Source of the DNA: Uranotaenia lowii
Taxonomy: Eukaryota > Arthropoda > Insecta > Diptera > Culicidae
Direction: 5' to 3'
NCBI RefSeq assembly: GCF_029784155.1
Contig: NC_073693.1
Location: 238,948,750 to 239,012,749, forward strand
DNA length: 64,000 nt
Under the pieces are notes generated by a model. The model was not told where the DNA came from. It saw only the letters and a program-made list of their open reading frames with translations, and made no database searches. Shown here one piece after another: positions 35,991 through 47,700 of the stretch (positions are counted from its first letter, which is position 1; the number at the start of each line of letters is the position of its first letter). A program made the position numbers and the translations under genes.

Positions 35991-36211
35991 ATACACTAGA
36001 GCTCGAATCCTCGAAGCTAAATTTTAGATTTTAGGGGACGTTGGAAGGGCTCAGAGGGCGGAGAGGTTATACTGATTTTCGTTTAATTTTGATTTAAAAA
36101 CAACTTGAATTTGCAATGAAAGCAAGAAGTCAGTTATAGAGCACAAACTAAACGATGAATCTTGGCCCGAGTCAAGACTGAATACCATAACATATAGTTC
36201 TTTGAATGTTA

Positions 36212-37607
36212 CAGGGTTGCTAGCGAACCGGGAAAACCGGGAAAAACTTTGGAATTTCATCTCATCACCGGGAAACCGGGAAAAAACCGGAAATTTCGGC
36301 ACATCACCGGGAAAATTGTCTTGATACTAATTTTCGTTCAATAGTAACAAACAAAGTTTAAATAGTTTTCCTAACTCATTGCGGACCAAATACGAGATTT
36401 CTTTTATTTTTTTTTTGCTCTCAGCATTTCAAATGTTCTAAATTTAATGATTAAACTATAATCGACAAAGCTAAACACAAAACGTTTGGTTTCTTAAAAT
36501 AGATATATAGAGTGTCGAATTTCGGTGTTTCTAGGCGTAGATTTTTTCGCGGTCCTTAATATGTTACCTAAATCTTTTAATGTTTTCTAGTTAAAGACTA
36601 CCAGCTTTAGTTTTCGTATTCGATAAACACGTCTCTTTAAATTCATGCAGAAACCAAATATTTTGACATCGTTAGACTTTTTTAAGCAGAGTAACATTTT
36701 TCTGAAATGAATATGAAGAAATATCTTTTTTACCATAAAAAGATATTTTTTGCAATGTTGTTGTTCTGTTTTTCGTTGGCCTGAGGAGCGAAGCCGATAT
36801 AGCAAATGTTTTGATTTTTTTATTCTTCCAACGTTAAACTTTTACTTAAAGTTTGCTGAGCTGGAATATATGATTTATAGTAAAAATCCAGTCGAAATCT
36901 GAGGTTTCTTGTTTAGCCCTGTGTTATTCACAATTTTCAATATTTTCACGAATCTTAAGTTCAAATGACTAGGGCACTACTGAATTTATTGTTTTGTATG
37001 AAGAAAGTATTTTTTTCTATAACCTGTCTTTGGATTTGTATAAAAATATAACTGCAGTAAGAAAATAACTAAATTTCCCTGCAATGATGATTTTATGTTT
37101 TGTAAGGCAAATTCCCATTCTAGTTGACAAGATAATTTAATATTATACTTCGATGTATTTTCTACTTATTTTTATACAAACTATTCCTTTTTTTTGTTCA
37201 ACTCTGTAAAATTTTTAGATAAACTGGAATATTCATAGTGGCTCAAAAGAACATCAAAACAGTGAAAATTTGACAAATTGTTCAAATTGTGGAGCAAATC
37301 AATGACTATTTCAATTACGTTGGATTTGTCTAAAAATTTAAGATAACCTGTCAATTTGATGCAAAAAGACAACGTGGTGAAAGACGTTGAAGTATTTTTC
37401 ATGATTTCATACCGGTTAACAGATTAGAAAAAATAAAAATAAAAGAAATTGTTATAAATTTTAACAATTATTTTATTCACCTTGATTTTATATTCAAAAA
37501 CGAGTATAATAAATACCGAGTAAATCATCATTTTTAACCGGGAATAAACCGGGTGAAAACCGGGAAAAACTTTGGAATTTCAAAACGAAAAATCGCTAGC
37601 AACCCTG
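36212..37607. mobile_element. CAGGGTTGCTAGC element with 6-bp ATGTTA duplication, complete
   Basis: It starts CAGGGTTGCTAGCGA and ends TCGCTAGCAACCCTG, a perfect 15-bp inverted pair. ATGTTA is repeated at 36206-36211 and 37608-37613. Just inside both ends are CCGGGAAAAACTTTGGAATTTC repeats. It is 1396 bp with no convincing transposase, so non-autonomous. The 6-bp duplication is unusual: hAT elements give 8 bp, Harbinger 3 bp, Tc1/mariner TA. I cannot assign the superfamily; IS3EU and Dada elements are reported with about 6 bp. Confidence 0.75.
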
Positions 37608-37609
37608 AT

Positions 37610-38700
37610 GTTAAGCAAGATTTGAATAAAAATGAGGAAATGTTTATCGCATCGTAGGTAAAAATTTAAATAACTACAGAAAATTTGTAATTGACTATTC
37701 AAAGAATTTTTTTCTTCACCGGATAGAATTTTTAGTTGATTGTTCAATATTTTTTCAACATTTGTCTTAAACTCAGTTGACGGTTTGAGAAAAAAGTTGA
37801 TATTCAATTGATTTAGAGGTCGATATTTAATGACTTTCGGATGAAATGTTTAAGGAGAAAAATCACGTGTTTTAGCTATATAACGCCAATAACAAAATTA
37901 ACTTCATTTACCACTGGAACTTACTTCTCTGTCATCTAACAGTATGATAAAATGATCGAAATCTTTCGCTGGTACCACCTTGAATGTAAACGTTCGATTA
38001 ATTGTATTTTAAAACTTGGAAAATTATTTTTTGAAGCTTTTAGATACGAAGCGTACAAAAGATTTCTATTTTTCGCGCTTTTTTCGACTATTTTGAAGCT
38101 GAGCTGTATTGAAATGATTTTTTTACCCCATCTGAGTCATTTTCAAACTTTGTTAACCATTCGAGACCCTCGAGACCCTCAGAGCCAAAAAGGGTTAAAA
38201 CGCATTTTTCAAAGAGAACGCGCTTAGATGTTTTCGTATTGCCAGGGCATAATAAGCACTACTCTTTTCTGCAAAAGTACGTATTTTCTTAAATAAATTT
38301 TCATGAGGATTTGTTTCGTACTTCCATAAATTTTTCACAAAAACAGGAAACTCCTTATCATCTTTACAGAGATATTTAAAAAAAATCAACTACGTTCTCA
38401 AGTAACGTAAATATTATAATTTTTGAGCATCACGAAATAAGCTCTTATGATCTTAAAATCACCTTGATCTATAATGTACGCACTGCAACATGATGTACAC
38501 ATTGTTTCTCAATTTTTACCATCATAAAATTTTTGATTTTTCACTTTTATCAATTTTAAAATACGCTTTTACTTAAATTTGATGACTCGGGGCATATAGA
38601 GCACCATTGATCGAGGCACGATGAGCATTTTCTGCCGTAGAATCTAGCAGCGAATTAAAATTGATTTATAGAGTCACAACTTCACTAGTTTACATCCGAC
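37610..38700. other. unassigned AT-rich DNA
   Basis: No gene or repeat boundary was recognised. CGAGACCCT is directly repeated at 38161-38178. Confidence 0.4.
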
Positions 38701-38781
38701 GATTTAACCATTGGTAAGGTGTCGGAGAGGTAGTCAAAAGACTAGAGTTCGAATTCTGTTCGAGGTGTTTTTTTTTTTTTC
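38701..38781 (+). mobile_element. tRNA-like SINE head, fourth type
   Basis: TTGGTAAGGTGTCGG resembles box A and AGAGTTCGAATTC resembles box B, about 45 bp apart, followed by a 14-T run. It sits just left of where a truncated CAGGGTTGC element begins. The cloverleaf is incomplete, so a tRNA-derived remnant is the better reading. Confidence 0.4.
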
Positions 38782-39210
38782 ATTTACAATTCATGATCGA
38801 TTTTTTTGATTGTTACCCCTGTTTCCTTTTCCTGAAGAAAGGAATCTCTTTTTCGCAAAGAGAAGGATTTTATGTTTTTGTTTAAATTGGCCTGGGGACC
38901 GAGGCCTTATTCTTCCTACGTTAAACTTTTGTTTAAAGTTTCTTGAACTGCAGTATATGTATGTCTTATGTGAAAACTGTGTTGAAGCAAGCTCCAGTCG
39001 AAATCTTAGTTCTCTACTCTGATACAAAAAATATCTTACATTCAAACGATTAAGGTTCAGCCCTGTCATATTCAAGATTTTCTATATTTTCACGAATCTT
39101 TAGGTTGACAATGAATAAATGCCAATTTCGTTGAATTTGTTCCAAAATTCTTTGCAAATCTGAAAAATTACAAGTTTAAATACGTCGAAGTATTTGTCAT
39201 GATTTCTTTA

Positions 39211-40510
39211 AAGGGTGATACGGTCAAAATTTAGTCAAGGGAAAACGCGTGTAAATCGGTGAAATCGTTTATTTAAAAAATCAAATTAAAATTCTTTTTC
39301 AAGTTTAATTAGTATAAAATTCAGGAAAAATATTCAGTTAGGCTTCCGCTTTTCCAAATTCGAATTGCCGAGCCTTACGCTTAACCCCCGCCATCAGATT
39401 TTGTACAGCCACCTTGTCCACCTTCTTCGCCGCAGAAAGCCAGTTTGCCTTGAACTGCAGCTCGTGCTTAGCAGTTTTTTTGGTCTTTTTTAGGTTCAGC
39501 TTGACAATAGCCCAGTATTTCTCAATTGGGCGGAGCTCTGTCGTGTTGGGAGGGTTCTTGTCCTTGGGAACCACCTGCACGTTGTTGGCGGCATACCACT
39601 CCATGACTTTTTTACCGTAATGGCAGGATGCCAAATCTGGCCAAAACAGTACGGAACAACCGTGTTTCTTCAGGAAAGGCAGCAGACGTTTATTCAAACA
39701 CTCTTTCACGTAAATTTCTTGGTTGACAGTCCCGGAAGCTATGAAAATGCTGCTTTTCAAGCCACAGTTACAGATGGCTTGTCAAACCAGATATTTCTTC
39801 GCGAACTTTGACAGTTTCATGTGCTTAAAATATCTGCTACCTTTCCCCTTCCTTTTGCCGTATAAAATTCCTGTCCCGGAAGCTGTTTGTAGTCGGCTTT
39901 GACGTAGGTTTCGTCATCCATTACCACGCAGTCAAACTTCGTCAGCATCGTCGTGTACAGCCTCCGGGCTCGCGCTTTGGCCGTCGTATTTTGTTTATCA
40001 TCGCGATTTGGAGTCACTACCTTCTTGTAAGTCGATAGTCCGGCTCGTTTTTTGGCTCGATGCACGGTTGTAGACGATACACCCAGCTTATTTGCGGCAT
40101 CTCGGAGAGAGAGATTAGGGTTTTGCTTGAAACTACCGGCAACTCTCTTTTTCGTCTCAGCGGCTTCCGGTATGCGATTTCCCTCCGATCCAGATTTTCC
40201 GGCTGCCGACAAACGTTCCCCAAACACTTTAATTACATTTGTAACGGTTGATTTGGCAACTTTTAGCGATTTTGCCAGCTTTGCGTGCGAGTAGCTCGGA
40301 TTTTCGCGATGCGCGAGCAAAATTTTGATACGCTGCTCTTCTTCCTTGGACGCATTTTGACAACTGAAGAGTGAATTCCAAAATCAAAATAAGAACAACA
40401 TTCTACACACACACACAACTTCAAAATGAGGGGTGTTCAGGTTTTTTAAATGCAAAATTGAAAGAAATACGTCAAGTTGATATTGACCAAATTTTGACCG
40501 TATCACCCTT
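39211..40510 (-). mobile_element. DD37E mariner (ITmD37E type), nearly intact
   Basis: The ends AAGGGTGATACGGTCAAAAT and its inverted copy at 40491-40510 are perfect for 20 bp and continue to about 27 bp with one mismatch. TA is duplicated at 39209-39210 and 40511-40512. At 1300 bp it has the usual mariner length. It lies within an older CAGGGTTGC element. The transposase is on the minus strand and carries few lesions, so this is one of the youngest insertions in the window. Confidence 0.9.
39338..40370 (-). pseudogene. DD37E mariner transposase, disrupted
   Basis: The upstream frame (to 40320 and by similarity to about 40370) has a helix-turn-helix region (PSYSHAKLAKSLKVAKSTV), a second one (LSLRDAANKLGVSSTTVHRA) and the first catalytic Asp in VVMDDETYVKADY. 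The downstream frame (39338-39760) has the second Asp in FWPDLASCHYGKK and the Glu in ELRPIEKYWAI. Exactly 37 residues separate that Asp from the Glu, hence DD37E. The frames are split by a one-base deletion near 39830 and by a TGG-to-TGA stop near 39784. The original start codon is not clear. Otherwise the protein is about full length (roughly 340 residues). It is inactive as it stands. The DD37E group is known from mosquitoes. Confidence 0.88.
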
Positions 40511-40679
40511 TACTATTTCATACCGAGTAACAAGTTTCTTTCAAATCTCTATGATTTCACATCCATAAACGAGTGTAAGAAATACTGAGAAAATCATCAT
40601 TTTTAACCGGAAAAAAACCCGGGGGAAAACCGGGAAAAACTTTGGAATCTCAAAATGAAAAATCGCTAGCAAACCCTGA

Positions 40680-41240
40680 AATAGGTATATACAAAGTGCC
40701 AGTATGTTTAGTGTTAAGATTCATTCTGACTTGTTTTTGAAAATGGCGTTTTAAACATTCCAGCTGGATGGGAAAGTTAAAGGAGTGAAGTTTGTATAAA
40801 CAATTTTAATCCGTGCCCTTATTCTTCACATTTAATTTTTCACAAAGCTGAGCAAAATCGTATGATGAGATCCGGTGACCCGCGATTTTCAAAATTCAAT
40901 CTTTTCGCGTCGTAAGTAATAACGACCCACGGCCATTAACAGGTTAGGATGTGAAGAATCGTTTGGCATTATTTACTCGAAATTGATAATTTTTGCACGT
41001 ATATCCCTACATTGATTTCAATGAAATAACTGGAATCCATGATAATTTTTTTTTTGCTAATATTTCAGGCCTATAGATGTTGTTCAGTTATATACCAAAA
41101 TTGTGAATATTTGTGCAAGATATAACTGGGAGCTGTACAGTGATTTGAGATCAATTTCATTAACTTTTCTATGGAAAAACACAAGTCTGAATTCTTGAAA
41201 ATTCATATTCATATTCATAATTGATATTTTGTGTAATTAG
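40680..41240. other. unassigned AT-rich DNA
   Basis: No gene or repeat boundary was recognised. Confidence 0.4.
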
Positions 41241-41440
41241 ATGTTTTTTTGCCTTTCTTTCAGAAAGGTATAGTTATCGGTCGATTTGGGAGATCATTAA
41301 TTATGGGTCTTAGATATACCTTTATAGGTACCTATCGAATCAGCTCGACGAGTTCAGACGATGTCAGTGTATTTGTATGTATTGGTGTGATTTTTTATAA
41401 ACTTTGTCACTACGTTTTTGCGAAACTGGAAAGTACAATA
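41241..41440. repeat. dispersed repeat containing AGAAAGGTATAG and GAATCAGCTCGACGA
   Basis: The order AGAAAGGTATAG, then a TCGG word, then CGAATCAGCTCGACGAGTTC and GTATGTATTGG is, from memory, that of a very common mosquito repeat. Only one copy lies in this window, so this rests on recall rather than on internal evidence. Confidence 0.35.
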
Positions 41441-41629
41441 AAAATGATTTTTGTCTTAAAAAATTTGATTTTTTTCCCTCTTCAATGTATAAAAGAAAGA
41501 AAAAAAAAACAAAATAGTTTGAAAAATAAATTTTCATAGTAATTATCATCAAATCACCACTCCAAAAACGTGTCAATATGGCTGGCTAGCCACAACCAGC
41601 AATCACTAAACTCAAGATTATCGTATATA

Positions 41630-41654
41630 TGACGTCAAATTATATGTGACGTCA
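41630..41654. promoter_or_regulatory. pair of TGACGTCA palindromes
   Basis: Two exact CRE consensus sites (TGACGTCA) start at 41630 and 41647, 17 bp apart. CREB/ATF-type bZIP proteins bind this word. In AT-rich DNA two exact copies this close are unexpected by chance. Confidence 0.35.
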
Positions 41655-41884
41655 TAGATACGCGCTTGCTATCTAAAAGTATGGACCTGTCGATGTGTGG
41701 AAGGGAGAACAGAGAGGCTTCACTCCCACTCAGGTTTTGGTGTCATCCTGACAGAAACCGTATGGGAGGAAGAAGACAGTTAAAATTTTCCCGGCCAATG
41801 ATTTTTTTTAATTTTTATGGATCAGCTTGCAACCGATCCATTACAAAAATTTCGGAACCGAAGCCCCGAATTTGAATCATAAAA

Positions 41885-42013
41885 ATGGTTTTCACTAAGG
41901 GGTACTACCCCGAAATTGATGAAGTCGTTGATGAGTACGTCATGCCCACACTGCATGGTACGGAAGCGATAGTAACTTCGCCCAACATTATATTCAGGCA
42001 CAGGTTGCTCTGA
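41885..42013 (+). CDS. 42-residue open frame with protein-like composition, unassigned
   Basis: An ATG-started frame reads MVFTKGYYPEIDEVVDEYV and continues to a stop at 42011-42013. The acidic, balanced composition differs from the Lys/Phe/Asn-rich frames that AT-rich DNA gives by chance. It is too short to assign and could be an exon piece or a transposon gag fragment. No RNA evidence can be seen from the sequence. Confidence 0.2.
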   Translation: MVFTKGYYPEIDEVVDEYVMPTLHGTEAIVTSPNIIFRHRLL

Positions 42014-42422
42014 GAAGGGGAAAACAACACGGGTACGCGGACGATGTATGTCCTCTCATCTTCTCACATGCCATTCGTGCTTACGAAGCTTTTTCTTAAG
42101 CAGCAACGACAGGAGAGTATTTCGCCCGTGGAAGCAAATTAAATCTAATAAGACAAATGCTACTGAATCCTCTCGAGCTTTAAGCTCTCGGGCTTGTTTT
42201 TTTGTTCCCTTTTCTCTTCCTCTCTTCAGATCTAACGTTGCGTTGTTGTTGTTGGGGTTGGTGTCTTGCAAAAACGATGACTGCTTGGAGATCGATCTGA
42301 ACTTTCACTTGCTGAAGCCAATGGAAGATGACAACCAAACAGTAGCGCCACCAAGCCCTCCATAGTAGAGTTTGAAGCATTTGGGATTTTTTTTGGAACA
42401 TGCATATAAAGCTAAAAAGCTA

Positions 42423-42675
42423 ATTATCATTATTGACAAAGTTGAAGAAACAGAAAAAAACATTTTCGCCAGGTTGACCAAATACAAAAATGAAAAAATC
42501 GACAAAATTGAAAAAATTGACTAAATAGACCAATTTGACAAAATTGACGAAATTGACAAACTTGACATAATTCATTGATTTGACAAAATTCACTTAGTTG
42601 AAAAAATCATAAAATTTGATGAAATTTATAAAATTGACAAAATCGAGAAAATTGGTCAATAAAATTCACTGAATT
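42423..42675. repeat. 9-bp minisatellite (ATTGACAAA), separated left block
   Basis: ATTGACAAA-type units run through this block with degeneration. The part from about 42530 to 42660 matches 45130-45240 in the main array, including irregular words (TTCATTGATTTGACAAAATTC). It ends in TCAATAAAATTCACTGAATT at 42656-42675, which is also how the main array begins. Confidence 0.7.
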
Positions 42676-44814
42676 AGCTTAGCTTGGTTGACTACTCATA
42701 TCCACCTTGAATCATTGAACTTGAAATGCTGTGTAGATATGATCATTCATCAAAAATATACAAAAAAAAATGAAACTTCTGATAACATATTTATCTAGTT
42801 CTTTACTCAACTTACGCATTTCAAATTCCATGATCGCTGGCGTGGCTAAGCAGAACAAGTTCTACCTCGCCAATGGTTGCTACTCCGTGATTAATCGAGG
42901 CCATCAATTTTGCACAAAGTCCAAAAGAATGGTGCTTGGGATTAGCAGTACATTCTCAATGTACAAAACTCATGCTCTCCTATTCTATAAATGATTAATA
43001 ACGGCGCCGGCCACGTCCTAGTAGTCAATGGGGAAAAAGGAAGGAATGTTAGTATGATACTCTATAGGTTCAACTAGCAACCTCATGCTCCTGCATACTC
43101 CAAAAATAGTTTTGAAATAGTCAGAACCAGAGATAAGTTAGTATCACAAACTATGGAAACCGTCTATACGTCTGCGAATCCATACTCAAGCATCAAAGGA
43201 AGGAGTTGTGTTAGTTAATGAAAGGTAGAGATCAGGATCCATTTTGGTGAATGGTGCGATCGAGTTTTCCTACACCTCCTATGCTCCTAGATATTTCCTA
43301 AGGAATCTCCTATTTCTATCTTTGAGGCAGTGATAAGAAATTTAATAGAAAATGAAAAAAATATTCTAAAATTTTCTAAGCTAACTTGTTTTCCTAGCTG
43401 TTATTCCTGCTACATTAATGTATTTTCAAAAACGACTTTTCAGGGTAAAAATACTTCTATCAAACTTCAAAGAATATTTATAAGGAGACATAAAGAAAAC
43501 TAAAGTTTTGTTAATGAATGAAGTGATCCTCTATTTTTGTTTATTTTACTTTATCAATTTGTTATGTGAATTGTGATGATTGAATAAGATTGTTTTTGGA
43601 AACCCATCAACATAAATCAACTCTTTGCCTCACAAGTATGTTAACGGTTATTTCAGTTCCTTAATTAAGGACGATACTGTTGTTTCTGTTAAATGATTCT
43701 CTTGTTGATAAATTTGCTATATTTATGTTATCTTTGTATGACAAGAATGCCTACCCAAAATTGGATTGCAAAACGTTTCTATTCAACAACATACATGCCA
43801 AAAAAAAAACTGGTCGAAAAATTTTTAGTTGAATGTTTTTTTATTTCTATCACTAAAAAAGGGGTTGTCAGTTCTTTTATTTAAAAACTAACTCAACTCA
43901 TTCAAAAAAATATTAGTAAAAAAACCATTATCCGGTATCGGAGAAAAATCTGGGATCAAAAACGGTAGCATTCTTGTTGTGATCTATTTTGGGCGATAAA
44001 CTTGAATCTTTATCTTCATTAGCAATGATTTTTTTTCAATTTTTCACTTTATGTAAATTTGTAATAGCAAAAGTCTCGCCCGACATCTTCGAGAACTGTT
44101 TATATTTTTAAACAAAAAAGTGTAAAAGAACCGTTTTCAAAACTAGTCGTGTGTCATCGGTTGAAAACATAAAAAAATCCAAAGATTTAAAAATAAAAAA
44201 TAAAAAAATCAATCTTAAATAAAAAATATTCGGAGATTTTAAAAATTTCTTGTTTGTTTTAAATTTAAAAAAAAAAGATTTGTTTTCAACCACACCGAAT
44301 GTTTATGTACAAACAAAGGAAGCTTGCCAAGACGTGGAAAATTTTCATTTTTCCCAAACCCTTAAAGATTAAAGTTTAAAAAAGAAACTAAATAAATAAT
44401 AAAATAAACATAAGAAGGATACTTATCTTGTAGGTTTCAGAATAGCATCCATTCGTCATAACTTGGTTGCAAAAAAAAATTATCCTTACAACTCATCAGC
44501 GAACGAGTGAGACGGTCAACAAAACCACATGAACGCCGGTCATCGTTAGAGCGAATGAAGCGAAAATCGAGAAAAAAAACACCCACGCATAGTTGAACAG
44601 AAACTTTCACTGACTCAACTGACACCGAAACTCTCGAAGTCCTCCCAGAAATATCAATTGCATATATTTTCTAAACTTTAAAATATATCGATCGCAACAG
44701 AAGCTCCGGAATAGTTGAAATTAACAGTAATTTTTCATTCGCGAAAAAACAAACGGGAGAAACGCGACGGCGAAAAAAAAACACACCCGTTCTTGAGCAC
44801 GGCTTGCTGCGATC
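42676..44814. other. 2.1 kb between the two blocks of the minisatellite
   Basis: This interval has no array units and is bounded on both sides by the same 20 bp. The part at 42820-43340 (with GGCGCCGGCCACGTCCTAGTAG) resembles a dispersed mosquito repeat from memory. The stretch at 44430-44810 is less AT-rich. I found no terminal inverted repeat, so whether it is a mobile element is open. Confidence 0.35.
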
Positions 44815-45860
44815 TCAATAAAATTCACTGAATTGACAAGATTGACAAAATTGAAAAAATTGACAAAATTGACAAAATTGACAAAATTGACAAAATTGCC
44901 AAATTGACAAAATTGAAAAAATTAACAAAATTGACAAAAGAGATGACAAAATCGACGAAATTCACTAAATTGACAAAATTGACAAGATTGATAAAACTGA
45001 CAAAATTGAAAAAAAATGACTAAATTAACGATGACAAAATCGAAAAAATTCACTAAATTGACAAAATTGACAAGATTGATAAAACTGACAAAAATCGACA
45101 AAATTGACAAAATTGACAAAATTGACCAAATTGACAAACTTGGCTTAATTCATTGATTTGACAAAATTCACTTAGCTGAAAAAATCATAACAATTGATAA
45201 TATTTATAAAATTGAAAAAATCAAGAAAATTGGCAGAGTTGACAAAATTGACGATGAAAAAATCGACAAAATTCACTGAATTGACAAAATTGACAAGATT
45301 TATAAAACTGACAAAAATCGACAAAATTGACAAAATTGACCAAAACGACCAAATTGTCAAAATTCACAAAATTGACCAAGACAAAATCGACAAAATTCAC
45401 TTTATTTAAAAAATTGACAAAATTGACTGGCGAAATTTACAAAATTGACCCAATTGACCAAATTGACAAAATTGACAAGATTGACAAATTGACAAAATTG
45501 ACAAACTTGACAAAATCGAAGAAAATTGACAAAATTGAGAAAATTGGCCAAATTGACAATGACAAAATCGACAAAATGCACTTAATTGACAAAGCTGACA
45601 AAATTGACAAGATTGACAAATTTGAAAATATTGACTGAATTTTCAAATTTGAAAAAGTTGACAAAATCATGAAAATTGTTAAAATCGACAAAATCTAGAA
45701 AATTGGTTAAATTGACAAAATTTACTAACTAACAATGCTGACAAAATCATGAAAATTGATAAAATTGACATTATTGACAAAATGGAAAAAATGACCAAAT
45801 TAACAAAATTAACGAAATAGACAAAATCAACAAAACAGAATAAAAATCTCAAAATAACAA
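44815..45860. repeat. 9-bp minisatellite (ATTGACAAA)n, main array, with higher-order structure
   Basis: More than 80 degenerate 9-bp units fill about 1 kb. Longer blocks recur: AAATTGACAAAATTGACAAG followed by ATTGATAAAACTGAC occurs at about 44960, 45055 and, with a change, 45275. As the unit is a multiple of three, open frames appear in several phases with period-3 peptides such as DKIDKI or LSILSI. These are not genes. Confidence 0.9.
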
Positions 45861-45864
45861 AATT

Positions 45865-46490
45865 AAAAATACTACGCTTTCAAAATTTTCAATATTATTA
45901 ATTTTCAAAATTTAATCTACAGATTTTCTACATTTTGGTATCGTATTTTACTCTAGCAATTGAAATTTTATCCAATAATTTTATCTATGTATTTGTTTCC
46001 TCTACTTCAGAGGTTGAATTATTTGAAATACATGGTCAGGTATCTTTTTTTAAATTGTATTCTTAATTTTTATACCCCTTCCATTTTGAAGATATCATAT
46101 GCTGTAACTCCAAAAGGAGTAAATTGAGTTAGATTATAATGTCATAGAAACGGAATCATACATGATATTCCAGAATCTAGTTATTCAAAAATCTCCAATT
46201 AGTTGCAAATAAGGTTATTTATATGAAATTTATGATTATATAAAAATACTTTTATCCTAATAAAAACTTTGAATCTTTATTTCCTAAATTAATTTTGGAT
46301 TTATTGCGTATGAAATTCATTAATCATAATTCATAATTCATTTTGTTTTATATGTACCCAAATATAATTTACAGGCTGTAAAAAGGCTACAATCCACTGT
46401 CAAATGTATTAAATCGGGTTTTTAATAAACTTAGAGACAAAAGTTTGAAACATTTAGATTAAATTCAATCAAAGGTAAAATTTATTTTCC
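45865..46490. other. unassigned AT-rich DNA
   Basis: Nothing recognisable; the array fades out into simple AT-rich sequence. Confidence 0.4.
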
Positions 46491-47700
46491 GGTCCAATAT
46501 TTTGTCCACCGAACCTGGTTTCCGCCCAGATTTTTTGTCCACAAAGCTGGTTTTCTCTTCATACTTCCAAATCGCATTTTAGACCGCTCCAGTGCGTTCT
46601 TCTCCCATTTTCGTCAACCGACTCAGCAAAATGTTGGGGAAAGTACACAATATGTGCAAAAAATGCTTCTCATGCCGAAATCAGCTGTTTAAGCGTCATC
46701 CGGAATGAGCGGGGTTGTATAACTCAGACATGATAGGACATCCTATAGATATAATTTGAGAGAAGCTAAATTCTTTTCGCATGGTTTAACCAATAATATT
46801 AACTTTTCTTTATTTCTTATATAGATGCTGGTATCATTTTCCCACATTGTTAAATGTGTCATGCTCAACATGCTGATCCGATCTGGCAACACATTTCCCC
46901 CATCAGCTGAGCACACAAGGTTCCAAAGCTCAGCTCACCTTCACCTTGCTCTTCGATTTCTCGGGCAGCGCGAAAACACCAAACTGTTGAACTCCCGTCA
47001 TTTTTCATAACATTCGCCGCTATAGGGTAGATTCATCCCCCTGGTTTTGTGTGTATCTGTTGGCCGCCACGCGTTCATCGTGAAAACCATAATAAACAAA
47101 AACAGTCACTTACTTGAGGCTCCCCTCCGACTCACGATTCAACCCCCACGATTCAATCGTCGCGCCCCATTCGTCTGACTCAATTGGGTGTTAGTAGGAA
47201 TTGCGTTCACGTTTAGTTTGCTCATTCTCTCTCTCTCGTACTCCCCAATTAGTTCTAAGGGGGGCCCATTGAGCTCGGATACCTACATTGAGAGCACCCC
47301 ACTGTTCATTGGGATTGGGTACGTTGCTGAACTTTTTTTTCTCTGAACTAAGTATCTTCTCTGTTATTTCTACGTCCCTCTCGGCTCCGGGCGGCTGATG
47401 ATGATTACCTTTGGATTGGCGCGCGCTAAATTGCTGTCGTCGAAGTCGTCGTCGTCGTAGTCATTGGGTCGTTGTCGTCGTTGTTGTTTTGGATGGTTTG
47501 GTTATTGACGTCAGTCCGCGCGCAACACCATCATGGAAATTCGACAGCCCTCTGACAGATTGAATGGGGAAGATCTGGTGCTGCATCGCGAGAGCAAAAA
47601 AAAAACACACAGAGGGACATCTGTCAGGCACACGTCACATTTCCAATGATCTGGATAAGTTCGATGAATAGATTTGTCTCAGATCCTAACAGCACCCCTA
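46490..47700. other. unique, less AT-rich island
   Basis: The composition is balanced and no repeats known from the rest of the window are present. It holds a GTCGTC run (47437-47490), a TGACGTCA CRE word at 47506-47513 and GCGCGC words nearby. No frame with a recognisable domain was found. It resembles the islands at 16.4-18.6 and 32.0-34.7 kb and may belong to the same host gene. Confidence 0.35.

Larger units (their letters stand above)
38790..40678. mobile_element. second CAGGGTTGCTAGC element, left-truncated and split by a mariner
   Basis: Its right end (CCGGGAAAAACTTTGGAATC through GCTAGCAAACCCTG) matches that of 36212-37607. Its interior from about 38790 to 39210 matches 36600-37420 in order and orientation. 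The left ~550 bp including the terminus is missing. A mariner (39211-40510) interrupts it. Confidence 0.65.

Noticed and set aside
45327..45691. Open frames of 84-103 residues with repeated DKIDKI or LSILSI
   Set aside because: They are a by-product of the 9-bp tandem unit, which keeps several frames open on both strands.
44815..45860. Possible CRISPR-like array
   Set aside because: The units are short and contiguous without unique spacers, so this is a minisatellite; the setting is also eukaryotic.
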